Assembly (NCBI RefSeq): GCF_025917685.1 | Contig: NZ_CP089518.1 | Location: 4,601,001 to 4,665,000 of the forward strand | Direction: 5' to 3' | DNA: 64,000 nt | Origin: Bacillus cereus | GTDB lineage: Bacteria; Bacillota; Bacilli; Bacillales; Bacillaceae_G | In this document: positions 60,895 to 64,000 of the stretch, in pieces | Layout of the letters: each line of letters begins with the position of its first letter | Position numbering within the stretch: the first letter of the stretch is position 1 | The notes under the pieces: generated by a model | Seen by the model: the letters and a program-made list of their open reading frames with translations, nothing else | What the model was told of the DNA's origin: nothing | Database searches by the model: none | Made by a program: the position numbers and the translations under genes

Positions 60895-60968
60895 CGCGCC
60901 CGAGAGGAGTCGAACCCCTAACCTCTTGATCCGTAGTCAAACGCTCTATCCAATTGAGCTACGGGCGC
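60895..60968 (-). tRNA. tRNA-Arg (ACG)
   Basis: 74 bases; anticodon loop CTACGGA; acceptor GCGCCCG/CGGGCGC; CCA not encoded. First tRNA after the internal promoter. Confidence 0.95.
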
Positions 60969-61012
60969 TTATTCATGATTTTTTTTCTTCGTTGTCTTTT
61001 GGCGACTCAATT

Positions 61013-61041
61013 ATCTTATCATACTACATTTTCAAATGCAA
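61013..61041 (-). promoter_or_regulatory. internal promoter in the tRNA cluster
   Basis: On the minus strand, -35 TTGCAT (61036-61041), 17-base spacer, -10 TAAGAT (61013-61018), in a 98-base A+T-rich gap 45 bases before tRNA-Arg. It could drive the last 15 tRNAs apart from the rRNA. Confidence 0.6.
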
Positions 61042-61066
61042 GTACTTTTTTTAAAAAGATTTTTGA

Positions 61067-61149
<83 letters not shown>

Positions 61150-61165
61150 GCGGAAAAAACAAAAG

Positions 61166-61238
61166 TGAGCCATGAAGGATTCGAACCTTCGACCCTCTGA
61201 TTAAAAGTCAGATGCTCTACCAACTGAGCTAATGGCTC
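61166..61238 (-). tRNA. tRNA-Lys (TTT)
   Basis: 73 bases; anticodon loop CTTTTAA; acceptor GAGCCAT/ATGGCTC; CCA not encoded. Confidence 0.95.
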
Positions 61239-61243
61239 GTAAA

Positions 61244-61318
61244 TGGCTGGGCTAGCTGGATTCGAACCAGCGCATGACGGAGTCAAAGTCCGTTGCCTTA
61301 CCGCTTGGCTATAGCCCA
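61244..61318 (-). tRNA. tRNA-Gln (TTG)
   Basis: 75 bases; anticodon loop CTTTGAC; acceptor TGGGCTA/TAGCCCA; CCA encoded. Confidence 0.95.
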
Positions 61319-61381
61319 TCGATTTCTTACTTAATTATATGTAAGTATCAATTAGATTATTTGTAATTTTTAAAATAAAAA

Positions 61382-61458
61382 TGGGGCGACTGATGGGAAT
61401 CGAACCCACGAATGCCGGAGCCACAATCCGGTGCGTTAACCACTTCGCCACAACCGCC
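61382..61458 (-). tRNA. tRNA-His (GTG)
   Basis: 77 bases; anticodon loop TTGTGGC; extra G at -1 pairing C73 as required for histidine; CCA encoded. Confidence 0.94.
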
Positions 61459-61467
61459 ATGATTTTC

Positions 61468-61543
<76 letters not shown>

Positions 61544-61548
61544 AAAAA

Positions 61549-61624
61549 TGGTGGAGGATGACGGGATCGAACCGCCGACCCCCTGCTTGTAAGGCAGGTG
61601 CTCTCCCAGCTGAGCTAATCCTCC
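61549..61624 (-). tRNA. tRNA-Val (TAC)
   Basis: 76 bases; anticodon loop CTTACAA; acceptor GGAGGAT/ATCCTCC; CCA encoded. First tRNA after 5S, six bases away. Confidence 0.95.
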
Positions 61625-61629
61625 ATTTG

Positions 61630-61745
61630 CCTGGCAACGTCCTACTCTCACAGGGACAAGGTCCCAACTACCATCGGCGCTAGAGAGCTTAACTTCCGTG
61701 TTCGGTATGGGAACGGGTGTGACCTCTCTGCCATCATTACCAGAC
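61630..61745 (-). rRNA. 5S ribosomal RNA
   Basis: About 116 bases. The minus strand contains CACACCCGTTCCCATACCGA and ACGGAAGTTAAGCTC, and its ends pair (TCTGGTAA / TTGCCAGG). Ends are estimated to within a few bases. Confidence 0.95.
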
Positions 61746-61846
61746 TGTATTCATTTAAGACAAGAATTATTGTAACTCATTCACTTTTAAAAGTCAACAA
61801 GTTTTTTATATTCTTTCAAAACTAGATAACATTGCTTCATATTATA

Positions 61847-64000
<2,154 letters not shown>

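Overview
The window is low-GC Firmicute chromosomal DNA, almost certainly from the Bacillus cereus group. The support is a men operon split as menF-D-H-B-E-C with divergent menA, a glgBCDAP operon whose proteins look like B. cereus/anthracis versions, YteA, YjcZ, Sdp and Bce-type genes, canonical Bacillus ribosome binding sites, and short interspersed repeats of the kind typical of that group. No phage, insertion sequence or CRISPR array is visible.

Layout. At 1-2.7 kb are the start of a SAM methyltransferase (cut by the left edge), an AraC-family regulator and a YolD-like protein. At 2.8-6.7 kb a BceAB-type antimicrobial-peptide ABC transporter without its own two-component system faces an AraC/GyrI regulator; the shared upstream region carries two BceR-type boxes. 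At 6.8-9.1 kb is a second, unrelated ABC exporter. At 9.3-11 kb is an SdpR-type repressor with two tandem SdpI-type immunity paralogues and no toxin genes. At 11.2-19.8 kb is an enlarged Bce module: response regulator, intramembrane-sensing kinase, permease, permease, ATPase, permease.

At 20-26.2 kb an operon (deacetylase, DgaE-like lyase, DgaF-like aldolase, PfkB kinase, GntR repressor, GntP permease) probably takes an N-acylated amino-sugar acid to pyruvate and glyceraldehyde 3-phosphate. At 26.5-29.2 kb lie VanY and a VanRS-like two-component system. At 29.5-38.2 kb are the menaquinone genes, read from two promoters that face away from each other across a 12-bp inverted repeat. At 38.3-43 kb are YteA, a cold-shock protein, an AIM24 protein, two very small genes, a MerR regulator and a lipase. 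At 43.1-51.2 kb is the glycogen operon. At 51.6-56.5 kb a TasA/CalY-like secreted protein precedes a 1406-residue subtilase with cohesin-like and dockerin-like modules. At 56.7-59.6 kb are lactate dehydrogenase with two Rex operators and an ECF sigma/anti-sigma pair.

The right end (59.66-64 kb) is the distal part of an rRNA operon read on the minus strand: 23S (cut by the right edge), 5S, then 21 tRNA genes ending in two tandem terminators. The tRNA order resembles the large trnB-type clusters of Bacillus.

Themes: cell-envelope stress and antimicrobial-peptide defence dominate the first 20 kb and recur at 26-29 kb and 58-59.5 kb; central metabolism and storage fill the middle. The most unusual items are the three-permease Bce module with a tiny coupled ORF, the toxin-less Sdp immunity pair, the amino-sugar-acid operon and the cohesin/dockerin-bearing protease.
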